Assembly (NCBI GenBank): GCA_000727475.1
Contig: KL647290.1
Location: 1,796,910-1,860,909, forward strand
Length of the DNA: 64,000 nt
Direction: 5' to 3'
DNA from: Sarcocystis neurona
Taxonomy: Eukaryota > Apicomplexa > Conoidasida > Eucoccidiorida > Sarcocystidae
The notes below the pieces were generated by a model. The model was not told the DNA's origin, did not search any database, and saw only the letters and a list, made by a program, of their open reading frames with translations. How positions within the stretch are numbered: position 1 is the stretch's first letter; every line of letters begins with the position of its first letter. Below, piece by piece: positions 24,782 to 36,286 of this stretch. A program made the translations under genes and the position numbers.

Positions 24782-24875
24782 TGACGACAAATGGTACATT
24801 ATATTCAAGTATGAACGAATGAAAAAAATGACGACAAGTGGTACATTATATTCAAGTGTGAACGAATGAAAAAAA
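24782..24875. repeat. Tandem duplication, 2 x 47 bp
   Basis: Copies 24782-24828 and 24829-24875 begin TGACGACAA and end ATGAAAAAAA. They differ at a few bases only. Confidence 0.9.
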
Positions 24876-27009
24876 CGTGGTGGAGAGGCACCTGTAAGTG
24901 CCGCGCCCTTCACGACAATTGCACAGTACGTACTGATAACTCAACACGTGGGAAAGGGTAAAAAAGGAATTCTTACTCACCGAAAAGTTGCACATACCAA
25001 ACCAGGGTAGAAACAAGCACAGCAAGTAAAGGTAATGTGGGCCATCTTAGATGTGGAGTGGATGCAAACAAGAGGTGCCCAATGGAGTTTTGTTTTCGAA
25101 GGAAAGGCCGCGTAAAGCGACTGGTTTTTCTACCAAACGTGAAAACACGTGTTGTTGCTCTTGAGGGAAGATACGCAGGGAAGATACGCATAAAAGGAGG
25201 AGCGGAAGGACGGACACAGCACAAAAGTGAAGTAAGCTAGCGATATGTATACGCACGTACGTAGTTCTGTGGTGAAGGTCAGGAGGTGCTTGAACGGGTC
25301 ATGCCTGGATCAGATAGTAGAAATTTACCCTCTCGAACTGCGTAAACATGCAATCAACCATGCAACGCATGCGCCTCTACTGTTCGTAGACGTCCACGCA
25401 ATGCTTCAGGTAGCTTTCCCAAATGGGCTGCGTATCAAGTAGGTAAAACTTCGGTCCAGCCTGAGAAGGTGCCAGTTAATAACGAGGTCTGCTATGTGTG
25501 CAGAAATTGCGGAGCTGGACCGGAAGGCCCTACACATACGCACGTCACACTTGAAGATGATGCACTGCACGCAAACGCGCACACACCTGCCCGCATTTGC
25601 GATGCGTTCTATGCTACCTTTTTCTTCTTAAGAGATTAGGTATTCTGTTCCCGGTAAACCACAGTAGCGAATACGCCCAGGTACGCATACGAACCACCTT
25701 CGGTACAAGCGAACATGCAGAAAGGTTTGTACAAGGACACCGCATGCGTGCACTGATGCCTCTGCACAGGAGCTTACGCTTCTCACTGCAAGAAATTTCG
25801 TGAGACTCCTGTGTGGCGGGTAACATTTCGAGTTGCCTCACTGTTGTCCCTTCGGTTTCGTGTAGGTCGTCGCATGTAGGTGGAAACGCAGCTTTCATTG
25901 CAACAATCAGACTGGTTTTGGGAGCTACTGGTTGATGTGACACCCGGGTACACACCTCCCTCTGTGAAGAAAACTGAACAAAGAAATGGAATCTTAGGCG
26001 TGCTCAAGCTTACGCTCTTGTGGTCGCCGTGAAAAATCGGGTGTCTTCAATTCACGCCGTCTTTCGTGTGCTGCGTATGTAGCTGTACGTATATATGTAT
26101 CTCGTTTATCATTTGTATCCTACTTTGTACAAGATTTCACCAGTTTCTAGAAGCCGCGACGGTGTTAATCCCGATTTCTCTCTTTCTGTGAACCGATCAA
26201 AATCACTGAGTCAACATTTTGTGTGTAACGTGCGTACAAACAGGAAAATCGCCCGCTTCGCCGCACTTCGTTCACTGCACGCGTTCGTCAGCCCGAGAAG
26301 GCACATCCCGATGTAGAAACACCTTAAGTATTGTTATGTTCTATTGTGGACAAACTGTATATATGGGGTGCGGGTGTGTCTGCTCGATCTCTAGGCATCC
26401 CTGGTACTGTCCGTTGTGTTGCTGTGATTTGCCGGAACGCTATGTTTTCGTTGTGCCGGAAAAAGAGTACTGCGTATTCTGCACACTCTGGGTGCGGTCA
26501 CTCCTGAATGTGTTGCCAACATCCCCACGTTGCGAGGGCGACAATTCGGACATTTTCGCAAGTGGGAGGGTTGGGGAGGGAAGTCCAGACACATGTAAGC
26601 TGGCGGCACGTGCACCCGTGCGTATTATCAGCAGCCTGCCCAAATGTGGAATCCTTGCCGTTGAGAACGGAACAGGCGACAGTTTGAGCTGTGCTCGACA
26701 ATGTACGCAGGACGTCACGGGCTTCACTCTCTTGATGCAGCCGAGATCGTAAACACTAGAAACCAACAATTCCTACAGAGTCCCTTCTGTAGACGGTATT
26801 CATCTCAAGAGATGATGCACCATCCAGTTTCATGTACGGACACGTTGCCCGAAGCGTTGACGAGGTTGCTGATTATGATTCTGGGTGATCGTGTCCGCGT
26901 CCGTGGCTCCAGCCAGTGTATATGCACCCCTACAGATCTATCCACCCGTGTGGAGATAAGACTGGACGCCTGCGAATACTCTTAGTTCTTCCCCATGTAC
27001 TGTTGCAAT

Positions 27010-27579
27010 CTACCATTCTCGTGACGCGTCGTTTGTGTGTCTAAAGCCGTTGAGAAGTGACTGCAGTTCAAGGGATTTCGTACAGATAGACTTGTGCGGC
27101 CATGAAACCTGCGTGCCGCTGACGTAGAAATTATTTAATTGTTTTCTCAGGTCGCGTTCCGATATCCCTGTGCTGTACACCTTGACTATAAAGATATATA
27201 TATACTCATGTATGTAGTATCCTGTACAAATATCTGCGTACACGTCTGACGTAGTGCGGTGAGGGCACACAAGTTTACGTGGAAGTGCCTTGGGCTCTTT
27301 GCCGTCCACTCGAGCTACACTGTACAACGCACCAATAAATATGCAGCGAGAAAGAGTGGGAGCACCGCACTGCCGCTTCCGGCATTTCTGTGCCGTACCG
27401 TTGTTGATGTTTCCACCAAAACATGAACATTTCACAATACGAAATACGCATAAAAACGGCTGTTGACGTGTGCGACCCGGGAAGATCTTAACGCCACCCT
27501 CACCATACAGTACCGAAACTTTCCGTAGAAAGTCGTGTGTATCACAAGCACATTTCCACCGACGCGTGGACACACACAC
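27010..27579 (-). CDS. Weak coding candidate downstream of the cyclin gene
   Basis: A 189-codon minus-strand frame beginning at a GTG, with no ATG start. It is Cys-, Lys- and Arg-rich, with segments such as VKCSCFGGNINNGTAQKC and ISERDLRKQLNNFYVSG. By length alone roughly one such frame is expected by chance in this window, so support is weak. It lies 97 bp beyond the stop of the cyclin gene on the same strand. Confidence 0.17.
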   Translation of the reverse strand: MCVSTRRWKCACDTHDFLRKVSVLYGEGGVKIFPGRTRQQPFLCVFRIVKCSCFGGNINNGTAQKCRKRQCGAPTLSRCIFIGALYSVARVDGKEPKALPRKLVCPHRTTSDVYADICTGYYIHEYIYIFIVKVYSTGISERDLRKQLNNFYVSGTQVSWPHKSICTKSLELQSLLNGFRHTNDASREW

Positions 27580-27675
27580 ATATTACACACACATACCAAT
27601 TTGAGTATTCAGACCACGCGAAGTGATTAAACCTACCCATACGAATATATCCGATTACGTCGTGGGCAGGAGTGT

Positions 27676-30600
27676 TCAGTACACAGAGGCAAACTGGTCA
27701 TTTCCCTTCACGTGTCGAGTGTGCGTTTGTTCTTGAACGTGGTGCAACTGCAGCACTTCTTCCTCTTCTGCTGTATGCTGCAGCCGCTGCTTCGCTTCGG
27801 GCTTCGCTGCCACTGTCGTGAAGGGTTCATCATCGCTCGGTCGCTTGCCCAGTACATTACGAATGTATTCCATGCACCTCTTTAATCTCTTCTGCTGAAT
27901 TGCTTGCTCTTGCTTCCCCCCTAATTTCACTGTTCCCTGCAGCAGCAGTTCTTCGACGCTGCATGCCACCGCCTCAGAACCAAAACCCGACGCAGGTGCA
28001 GGAGCGTCGCACGCAGCGTCAACAGCACAGCCACCAGCAGGAGCACCAGGAAGTCGACAGAAAGTAGCAGACTCAGGCGTATGAACAGGAGCGGACGTGG
28101 TAACTCCTGGTGGAATCCCGGGTTCAGCACCAGGAGCTGCACCCCCGCCACCAACAGCAGCAGCAACACTGCATCCTCTGTCCGAGGTGGAAGACGGAGC
28201 GCCCGCAGCAGCAGATGTTTCGAACAAAGCTGAGAAGCGATTGCAGGAAATACTACTCCCATCAACTTTCGCTCTTTTGACCCGTTTCTTCCGTACTTCT
28301 TTTGACAAAGGTTGCATCAATGATGTTGCTTCTGCCCCAGTCACCCGCAGCAGCTCCCCCATCCACGTGGAAGCCAGCCGTAATTCAGCCAGGACACGCC
28401 TGACTTCTCCTGAATCTACGCTGTACAGTACTTCGTGTGGCTTGTTTACAGCAGCAGCTTTCCTTTGAGTGAACCGAGTCCCTGCTGTGCCCGTAAACTC
28501 GTGTGAACTCGCTGTCACTGGTGCTGCCGCGCTGTCGCCGTAGCACCCATCATCAATCGCACAGCTACCGTACGGGTGATTGATTGCATATATAAAGTGA
28601 CTGACATGCCTATCAAACGATTCCAACGCCAACAGAGCCGCTCCTCTTCCGATTGTTCCTATGATGCTGCTGCGTCTCTTTTCGGGCTTCTGCCTTTTGG
28701 GAAATGCCCGCAGCTTGTCTTTTTCTACAGCAGACGGCCGTTGTTCCTCTGCTTCCTGCTTTACCTTGGTGGGCTGCTGCTGATGCCAGTTCTCTTGCTG
28801 AGAGTGTTTCTCTACCTGCTGCGGCGACGTTGCAGTTGAAAGACTTCGCTGGTGTTGTAGCTGCCGCCAGGTAGCGGTCGCAAGCTTGATATGCTGCTGC
28901 GCTGACATGAGAAATGGCAAGCCGCACTCAATAGCAGCTTTTATAACGCATGCAGCAGCGACCGCGTTAGGTGATCTCTCTATAAGGAATGGTGTGCGGC
29001 AGAGAAACAGCAGCTGCTGCAGCGCTTCCGCGTGGAGTCGCCGCTGCAGCTGCACGTACGGTAGCCCGGCTGCTGGCCACTCGCTGCAGCAGCACGTGGA
29101 GGAGCAACTTACACGACTGTACGTAGATGAGGAGCAGCAGCCGCACCCGGCAGCGCAGCAGCAGGAGGTAGGGGCGGACTCCCCAGCCGCATTGAGATGG
29201 GAGGAGAAAAGTGGAACATCCCTGTCCTGAAACCAGCACGGGCAAGGCAAGGACGGTGTCTTACTTGAGGAGACGCAACGGCAGGAGGCAACCGACTTCG
29301 TGTAAGCAGTGGGGCAGCAGCCGGCAGGAGAGGGAGAAAGATCCGCCGCTGCATACCAGCAGGGGGTGGGCGGTTTAGTCGTCATCGTGCAGCTAATCGG
29401 CGGCTCTGACGTCACATGAGTGCACGTGGACCTGCCACCAGCAGCAGAAGCTGGGGTGGCCAGGCAGCACCAGCAGCACTTCACCAGGAACAGCTTCACG
29501 TAGAGGCGTATAGCCGGTAACGGAATGAAATGGGGACTCACATCAAAACGAACAGCGCGCAGCACAGCTGCTTCGTACACACGCAACTTCTGACACAGAG
29601 ACCGGAAAGAAGCGCCATCGTCGCGCAGCAACCAGCGGGAGGATGACACGACGTCTGCTATCACGTCTTCAGCCAGGAGTACGGAAAACGCTGCAGCAGC
29701 GCGCCGGACGAACGCGCTCTTCTCCCCGGCAGCTGTGGCAGATGCAGTAGCAGAAGCTGCAACAGACTGAGGAGGACCAGCAGTGGCGGCACAAGCCGCA
29801 GCAACAGGAATGTCCGGGGCAGCATGAGCAGATACGGCAGGGTGGGTGACGCTGGCGAGGCAGACCTCTGCATGCGGGAAGAACGAGCCTGCACATGAAG
29901 ATGAGCCCCCTGACACGTAGTTCGTCAAAGGAAGAACACTCGGAGGCGACGCAGCAGCAGACGAAGAATCCAGCAGAGGGAATGCGCAAGGCACGGAGCC
30001 ACACGTCGTATTAACAGCTGCTGCCACAGCGCCTCCTGCGTGACTTCTGCTGTCCTCGGTTCTAGCACGTCTTTCTTCTTTGATTATCTGCAGGAAAACA
30101 CAACCCACGGCCACCTTAAACGACGTGACTGCTGCACAGGCAGTTCTATGGAAGAAAATTTCGCTGCTGCAGAGATCGAGCCCCAGCTGCTTGTGATACA
30201 CAGCTTATCAATATTCTCATGAGCGGGAAGCTCTTATTTTTCTTGTACCGCTACCGCAAGCTTCCTGCGTCTCCTCCTTCTACACGCAGAATCACTCCAG
30301 CAGCTAATTACTTCATTAAAACTACTGATACTATGGCTGCTGCTACCGCTCTACTTTACTCTCGCTGCTGCTACTATGTGACACGAGCAAGAAGAGCTCG
30401 TGTTCGGCTGCGGCCACCCCGCCACGCGTATTCCTCTTGCTTCTTCAGCCGCGGCTCTTCGAATGCCACAGCCCTTCCTGCAGCCCTCTTCCCACCCCGT
30501 CCTCGAATGTTGCTCCAGCAGCTGTGGCTGCTACTGCTGCAGCGTCATTGTCTGTGATGGGCTTGCTGCAGTGGCTCGCGACGTGGTCCAGCTGCTGCTG

Positions 30601-33600
30601 CTGCTACTTACAACCACACTCTTCCTCAGGTGCTGCTGCAGCAGGAATCCCTTCCGCCGCTTTCTAACGCTCTTTCTCATTTGGAAGTACTATCCTCTCT
30701 CCTCTCTGTGTTACAACTTCTTCTTCGTCAGCTCCTATCCCGCTGCTCCTGTGCTTTCCCGCGTCTCGCACGAAACCACACCTCTCAAGCCTGCTCCTCA
30801 TCGATCACCGTATGGGGCACACGCTTTTAAAAGTGTTACATTGGCAGTGCCCCCATCCCGTTTAGCTACGCAAGGCCTAGACGCTGTCGGTGTTGCTCGG
30901 AACCACACTCTCTTTGCCGTAGAAGGCACTTCAACGGTTCTACTGACGCTTTCTGCTACAGATGCTCACCTCGCAGCCAGCACTGTTGCTCCCCCAGCTG
31001 CTCCTGTCTCCGCAGCTATCGCTCCACGTCCTCCTGCCGCATATGCTGCTACTGCTGCTCTTGCTGCTGTCGGAAGTACTGCTGCCGCCGCTGAAGCCGC
31101 TGCTCCTTCTGTTGCTTGTGCTGGTGAGAAGCAGCAGTTGCTCACGGATGGCGCGAAGATCTGCTGCTTTCTGCTGCATCACCACCCGATAGATGCCTCG
31201 TGCTAGATCGTACAATTTACGCGTGTTCCGGCTGGAATCACAAGATCAAAAGATGCAGTGGAGAGCGTAGGCAAGAACCGCATCCATACTGGCATCCGTG
31301 GAATTAACACTGGCAGAAACGGACGTCGCGAATCAGGAAGAGGTGGTAGAAAGGACGGATGACAGGCAACAATCAAAAGGGAGGGACCACAAGGAGTGAA
31401 GGAAAACAAGAAGGGAGCCGGGTGAACGCAGACAGCAGATAAGGGACGCAACACGGTCTAGTAGTGCTAGCACGAGCAGCGACACTCACAGCAGCTCCGC
31501 AGTGATGCAACCACAACAGCAACACCGTACGCAGCAGCAGCAGCAGCAAACAGGGCGATTAACTCGTGAGGCGCAGCAGTAGCTGTTGCACCAGTGGCAT
31601 CTTTGAAAAATATAGATCGATGCACGCAGTTGCATCAGCCTTAGCAGCATGAGCCACTGCAGCTGCCCCAGTGACATCATCATGCGCAGCAGCAGCGGCA
31701 GCAAAGGCGAATTTTACACGTTGCGGGCAGAACAGCTGTCACCTTGACGGCACAAGCATAGAAATTAAGAGCAGCACCAGCAGCCTCAGCGTCATTTGCA
31801 GCCCCCACTAACGCCACAGCCTCAGAAGCAGCAGCATATGCCGCAAGACGAAATCGTGTCCACAAGCACACCAGCGAGGCGACAGCACTGATCGTCTTGC
31901 CCCAGTCGCAGTGACTGAATTACCAAGTAGCAGCATTCTCTTATCAACCAGAGCATCTGCCCGTTAAACAGGGACTGACTTCCAGCACTTGCTGCTGTCG
32001 CACGTGTGTATCCTGACAGAAAGCAGCAGCGAGACGACACGAAGGAGTCACAGCGCCGAACACACCACCTACGGCGCAGCAGCGACACGGCACGAGCAGT
32101 AGTACACCAACAGCAGAGCAATCGTCCACCCGCAGCACAACAGCGAAACAGCAGCGGAGCAGCAGCAGAACAGCGGGACACCCACGGCACAGGACAATCT
32201 CAGATCTGCGGCAGGACAGCTGCAGTAGACAGGAGTCGTACGAGAGGCGAGATACGCGTTTTGACACTCGCTGAGTGGGCACACACGAGATGTGCAGCAG
32301 GACGCCACCAGCGAACAAGAGCAGCTCAGAACCCTTTCCTAGTCTCTACAGCAGCAGCACATGCGAAAAGATGAAGTGAATACGCGCTGTCTTATTCTGA
32401 GCCGGGACGGTCCAGACGCTCAACGGAAAACTCGTACGTCGCGCACGGAAAGTACAGTCTACTTCTTTACAGCTGTGACCAGCGTTATATCTATATATAT
32501 ACATATACCTATATTCAAGTATAGATGACTCTATAGAGGGTGTGCATGCGTGCATCGCTGCACATATATCTAAAAATGTGTGCAAATCCATATCTTCATA
32601 AACTCGCACAAGCCTTTAAAAAATTTACAGCCACGAAGTGAAAACGTGGAAAGGCAAAGTCTAACCTGTCTCCCGTGCGCGCCGGTCAGTCCCTCAGCAA
32701 GCCGCACTGCGGAATTTGCTGCTAATTACCCCCACATATATTTGCAGCGAACAGAGACGTGCACGCGTACAGACAGACGAGACGAACGCAGAGCAAGGAG
32801 CATCAGTCAAAGCAATACCTGGGCACAAGCGCACGTACGTACACGCAAACGCAATTCTATGCGTATTGTATGTGTGCCTGCGGTCTACTTGTACAGATCT
32901 ATCGACACACGTAAATAGAGTCGGCCTAGACACACCACCGTACACACATGTATAGAGAGAAAGAGAAAGAGGGAGAGAGAAAGATAGATAGATCCTGATC
33001 CACGACTTAAAGAAACTGAAGTCCCCCATAGAATTCCGCTTGGTGCCCCCGCAGGCGAAGAGCTGGAGGACAGAATCGCGCTTACGTGCTGACTTCTGTG
33101 TCCTCGGCGTACTTCCAAGCGAGCAGCAGCGCCGCTGAAGCCACAATTTTTCTCTCCAGTTGTTGGAAGGAAAAGACATCGAAGAAGTGGTGTACGTACA
33201 CGCAAGCAACGCTGATACACCGGACAGACAGCTCCAGAGACCTGAAGGCAGTCAATACAAAAGGAGAACCGGAAGCACAAGAACAGCAGCAACAGCAGCA
33301 CAGAAGCACGAGTGGACGTGGGAAAGCAGCAACAGCAGCTCTCCCAAGATCCCCCCCACGGTGGCGCAAGCAGCAGCACGGATGTAAAGGAACGAGTAAC
33401 GAACGAACCGCGTTCAAGCAGGCCAATGCGCTGCAGCAGCCACAGCAGTCGGGAGACGCGGCAGCAGCCGCAGGAGGTGCATTCCTTCCCAGCAGCGGTC
33501 TGCACTGCATCAAACGCTGCCAATGCCAGCAACAGCAGCCGCGGCAGCAGCACCTATCGTACCAGCTGCCTCCCCTGCAGCACACCGCCCGGTGGCCTTG

Positions 33601-36286
33601 CTGCTGAAACTAATCGGCTGAGATACCAAGACGCCACCCCAGCGGTGCCCATCCCCAGAAGCAGCAGCAGTATCTTGATGCGTCGCATATTTTGGTAGCC
33701 TGCATCACTCCGCTGGCAAGGGAGACATACGACGTGCCTTCCTACTCGTACGTACGCTGTGCCTTCTCCCAGCGGAGTAGAGATGCAGACATTGTTAGAT
33801 GTACACAAAACAGCACAGCCAAATGTACGCGACCACGTATCTTTAGTCTGCACACGTGCGTAGATTCGCACGCCCGTGAAAGTGTATGAATTTTCCTGAA
33901 ATAGAGATAGGTGTGCGCTCAAGTGTCAGCACAGGCATCAGCTCTACATACGAAGTGTTACTCTAGCAAATACCACCATCACTCCACTTACAGCTCTTCT
34001 CCCGCGAGCGTGTATCTATATATATATATGTAAGCGCATGCATTTCTGTGGGAAGATGCATGGATGTATGCAATTAGGTACGTGGCTGAGTCCGACGACA
34101 GGCCGTCGTATAAGAAGACAGGCTGTAAAGAAAAATTTTCACCATACAAGAACGCATGCGTCCCGTACACCTGTATGTATTCCTTAGTTCTTGAAGTCGG
34201 CTTACAGGCCAAGAACAACGAGAAAGTTGATGGTGCCGACCAGCAACATGCGCTCCGTAGCGTTCAGCAGAACGCGCCGCGTTATGCGATGGGTATAGTC
34301 ACCTAGTAGCTGTTTTTTTAACCACTTGCGTCTGGTGCTGCTGCTGTCGCCCGCGTCTGCCGCTGGTGCGCTGCTCTCTGCAGGCGCCGCTGCCGAAGAA
34401 ACGACAGATGACGTAGCAGCAGCTCCTGCAGATGCAGGCGGTGCAGGAGTAGCAGCAGGCGGTGCAGCAGTCGCAGCAGGCGGTGCAGCAGCGGCTGCAG
34501 CCGGGTCGGCAACGGCAGCAGGCGGGGCGGCGAGGGCAGCAGACGGGGCGGTAGTGGCGGCAACGGGAGAGGTCAGAACAGGTCCAGTGGGAACCTCTGC
34601 AACAGCGGAAACCGCCGCAGAATCAGATCCAGGCGCGGTAGCAGCAGGAGAAGGAGCAGCACGCGCAGCTGTACGTCCAACAGCCACTTCTTCTAAGATG
34701 CGCTGCAGCAGAACGGCACCGTCGTTGCCACCCCCCCCTCGGTTATCACACCAACAGCCTACCTCGTGTCCACACGCAGCAGGGGGATGCATTACCAAGT
34801 TCCATTTCTCAGCGCTGCGGCAATGTACACTGCCGCTATTACTGCCCGTAAAGTGGCCCCCGCTGCTGCTGCTGCTGCGCCTGCTGTTCTCCACAGGTAG
34901 GCAGCACGTCTGTTCAGGTTGAACGGCTGCTGCAACTGCTGGCTCTTCTGCAGCCGTGTAAGCCTCCGACGACGAGACAGCAGCACCTGCTGTATCTGTT
35001 GTTGCTAATGACACTGGCAGCTTCTTTGTTGCTGCTGTTGCTAAACTTTGCATTTTCGCTGCTGGAGTTGCTTCAGCAATGCGTGAAGCAGCAGCACGAA
35101 TAGCCGCTGTTGCTCTCCGCGCACGCCTGCTTGCAGCAGCTGCTGCTGTTGCGCGCGCAGCGCAGAACGCAGAAAGCAGTGAAGACGAAGGCACAGCAAG
35201 TGCTTCTGCTGCTGTGTCTGACTGAGTGGAAAATGGAGAGTCTCCGCACAACTCCTGGTGCAGCATCTTCTCCACGAAGAGAAAGTCGTCGCTAGGACCC
35301 GGGGCAGCAGCAAGCGCGGCGGAGGCAGCTGGAACCGCAGGAGGACGTTCACCAGCGGATGAAGGACCGCCAGCATCTGCAGGACACGCAAACGCCCAAG
35401 CAGCAGCTGCGCGAGCCGCAGCACAAATGGCAGCAACAGGAGATGCTGCTGCAGGAGTGACACGTGCCGCAGCAACCGCAGGTGCAGCGGCAGTGGCAGC
35501 AACACGTGCACACGTTTCAGACTGCAGGGCCGGAGAGCAGCAGAGCGTCGACGCGGTGCCTCCCTGTGCCCCTGCCGCCGTTCGACTCAGCCTATCATTA
35601 TCTTCCTCTACGTCGCTTCGTGCTGCAGCTACTGTCCTTCCTGCGTCCTCTTCTTCTTTACAACTTTTGACTCTTTCGGCTTCGTTTTCGTTACTGCTGA
35701 CCCTCACCCCCCCTTGCTGCTCGCCGTCCAGATTCTTTGCTTCCGCCCTGGCCCCGCGTCGTACGCAGCAGGCAGAGAAAACTGCAGCGGACTGTGAGTC
35801 TTCCACGACCACTGCAGCACCGGCGGCAACAGGACACCCGGCAGCTCCTGCCGGCATCTCCTTTGATCCGCCTGCGGAAGTCCGCATCGCCTTCGGTGGT
35901 GCTGCTATGGCCGTTGCCTCTGCTGGTCCACCGACAGTGCCGGAAGCCAGTTCTGCTAGTGCTTCTCCATCTCTTGTGCCCGCCGTTTTCCCCGCTGCGC
36001 CCCGTGCTTCTTCGTCGTTTCCTACTTCTGATGAGTCAGACATCGCTGCAGCTGCTTCGCCTGCTGCGGCGTCACCCGCTGTCGCTTCTGTGGCTGGATT
36101 AGCGGCAGCAAGTGCTGGACTCCCTGATGATGAGGAATCTCGCTTTGCTGCAACAGCAGGCGCTGCTGCTGTTTCTGCTTGAACTGCTCTTGCTGCCGCA
36201 CCTCCCTCTGAGAAGGCATCTGCGACCGCACCCGCCGCCTGCTTGGCTGCGCCTGCGGCAGCAGTTCTCCCATCTGCTGCAGACAT
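27676..36286 (-). CDS. Giant cyclin (transcriptional type, T/K/L-like), four exons
   Basis: Exons on the minus strand: 36286-34206, 33241-33086, 31231-30970, 30087-27676. Phases agree at every junction and the total is 4911 nt, 1636 residues plus stop. Donors are GTAAGC, GTAAGC and GTGAGC; acceptors follow pyrimidine-rich tracts. Residues 1-650 are Ala/Ser low complexity. The first cyclin box begins at the end of exon 1 (RRVLLNATERMLLVGTINF) and runs through exon 2 (SVRCISVACVYVHHFF, VASAALLLAWKYAED) and exon 3 (RKLYDLARGIYRVV). After an insert of about 170 residues it ends in exon 4 at about 1000-1028 (LRVYEAAVLRAVRFDVSPHF). The second box is recognisable at about 1183-1225 (LHAEALQQLLFL, NAVAAACVIKAAIECGLP). 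Such cyclins bind and activate CDKs acting on RNA polymerase II or splicing. The subfamily cannot be fixed from sequence alone, and the first ATG could be preceded by another exon. Confidence 0.75.
30088..30969 (-). other. Intron 3 of the cyclin gene
   Basis: Begins GTGAGC and ends in TTGTGTTTTCCTGCAG. Its complementary strand stays open for about 270 codons with Ala, Leu and Cys runs, an effect of CAG-type repeats. An alternative acceptor at 30190 would add 34 codons, but these would duplicate part of the cyclin box. Confidence 0.6.
31232..33085 (-). other. Intron 2 of the cyclin gene, rich in CAG repeats
   Basis: Begins GTAAGC and ends TTTTGATCTTGTGATTCCAG. It contains many short Ala/Ser/Thr-rich frames broken by stops (31450-32370), a TA run at 32483-32508 and a GAGA run near 32955-32990. 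Confidence 0.6.
33242..34205 (-). other. Intron 1 of the cyclin gene
   Basis: Begins GTAAGC and ends TTCTCCTTTTGTATTGACTGCCTTCAG. It holds CTG-rich sequence that stays open in several frames and one leader-like minus-strand frame (MRRIKILLLLLGMGTAG at 33680), discussed as rejected. Confidence 0.6.

Larger units (their letters stand above)
23080..27009. other. Intergenic stretch with small repeats
   Basis: Holds a TG/TATG microsatellite (23441-23475), a TA run (24113-24137), a 47-bp tandem duplication (24782-24875) and the exon-like block at 24316-24533. A 177-codon plus-strand frame at 26219-26752 includes WYCPLCCCDL and YCVFC but has no recognisable domain or ATG start. Confidence 0.4.

Noticed and set aside
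30087..30201. Extra 5' sequence for cyclin exon 4 (reads SSEIFFHRTACAAVTSF, then KVAVGCVFLQ)
   Set aside because: It resembles a cyclin helix but would duplicate the block already supplied by exon 2. The acceptor TTTTCCTGCAG at 30088 gives a clean in-phase junction without it.
30400..31206. 268-codon plus-strand frame
   Set aside because: It lies opposite cyclin exon 3 and intron 3 and consists of Leu/Cys/Ala runs from CTG repeats, with no start context or motif.
33554..33690. Leader-like frame MRRIKILLLLLGMGTAG as a secreted gene or first cyclin exon
   Set aside because: Its phase does not fit cyclin exon 2, and the 34206/33241 junction already gives a continuous cyclin box. No downstream partner was found.
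35226..36182. 318-codon plus-strand frame opposite the cyclin first exon
   Set aside because: It is the Ala/Ser mirror of GCN repeats on the other strand. It has no conserved block, and the minus strand connects in phase to a cyclin box.
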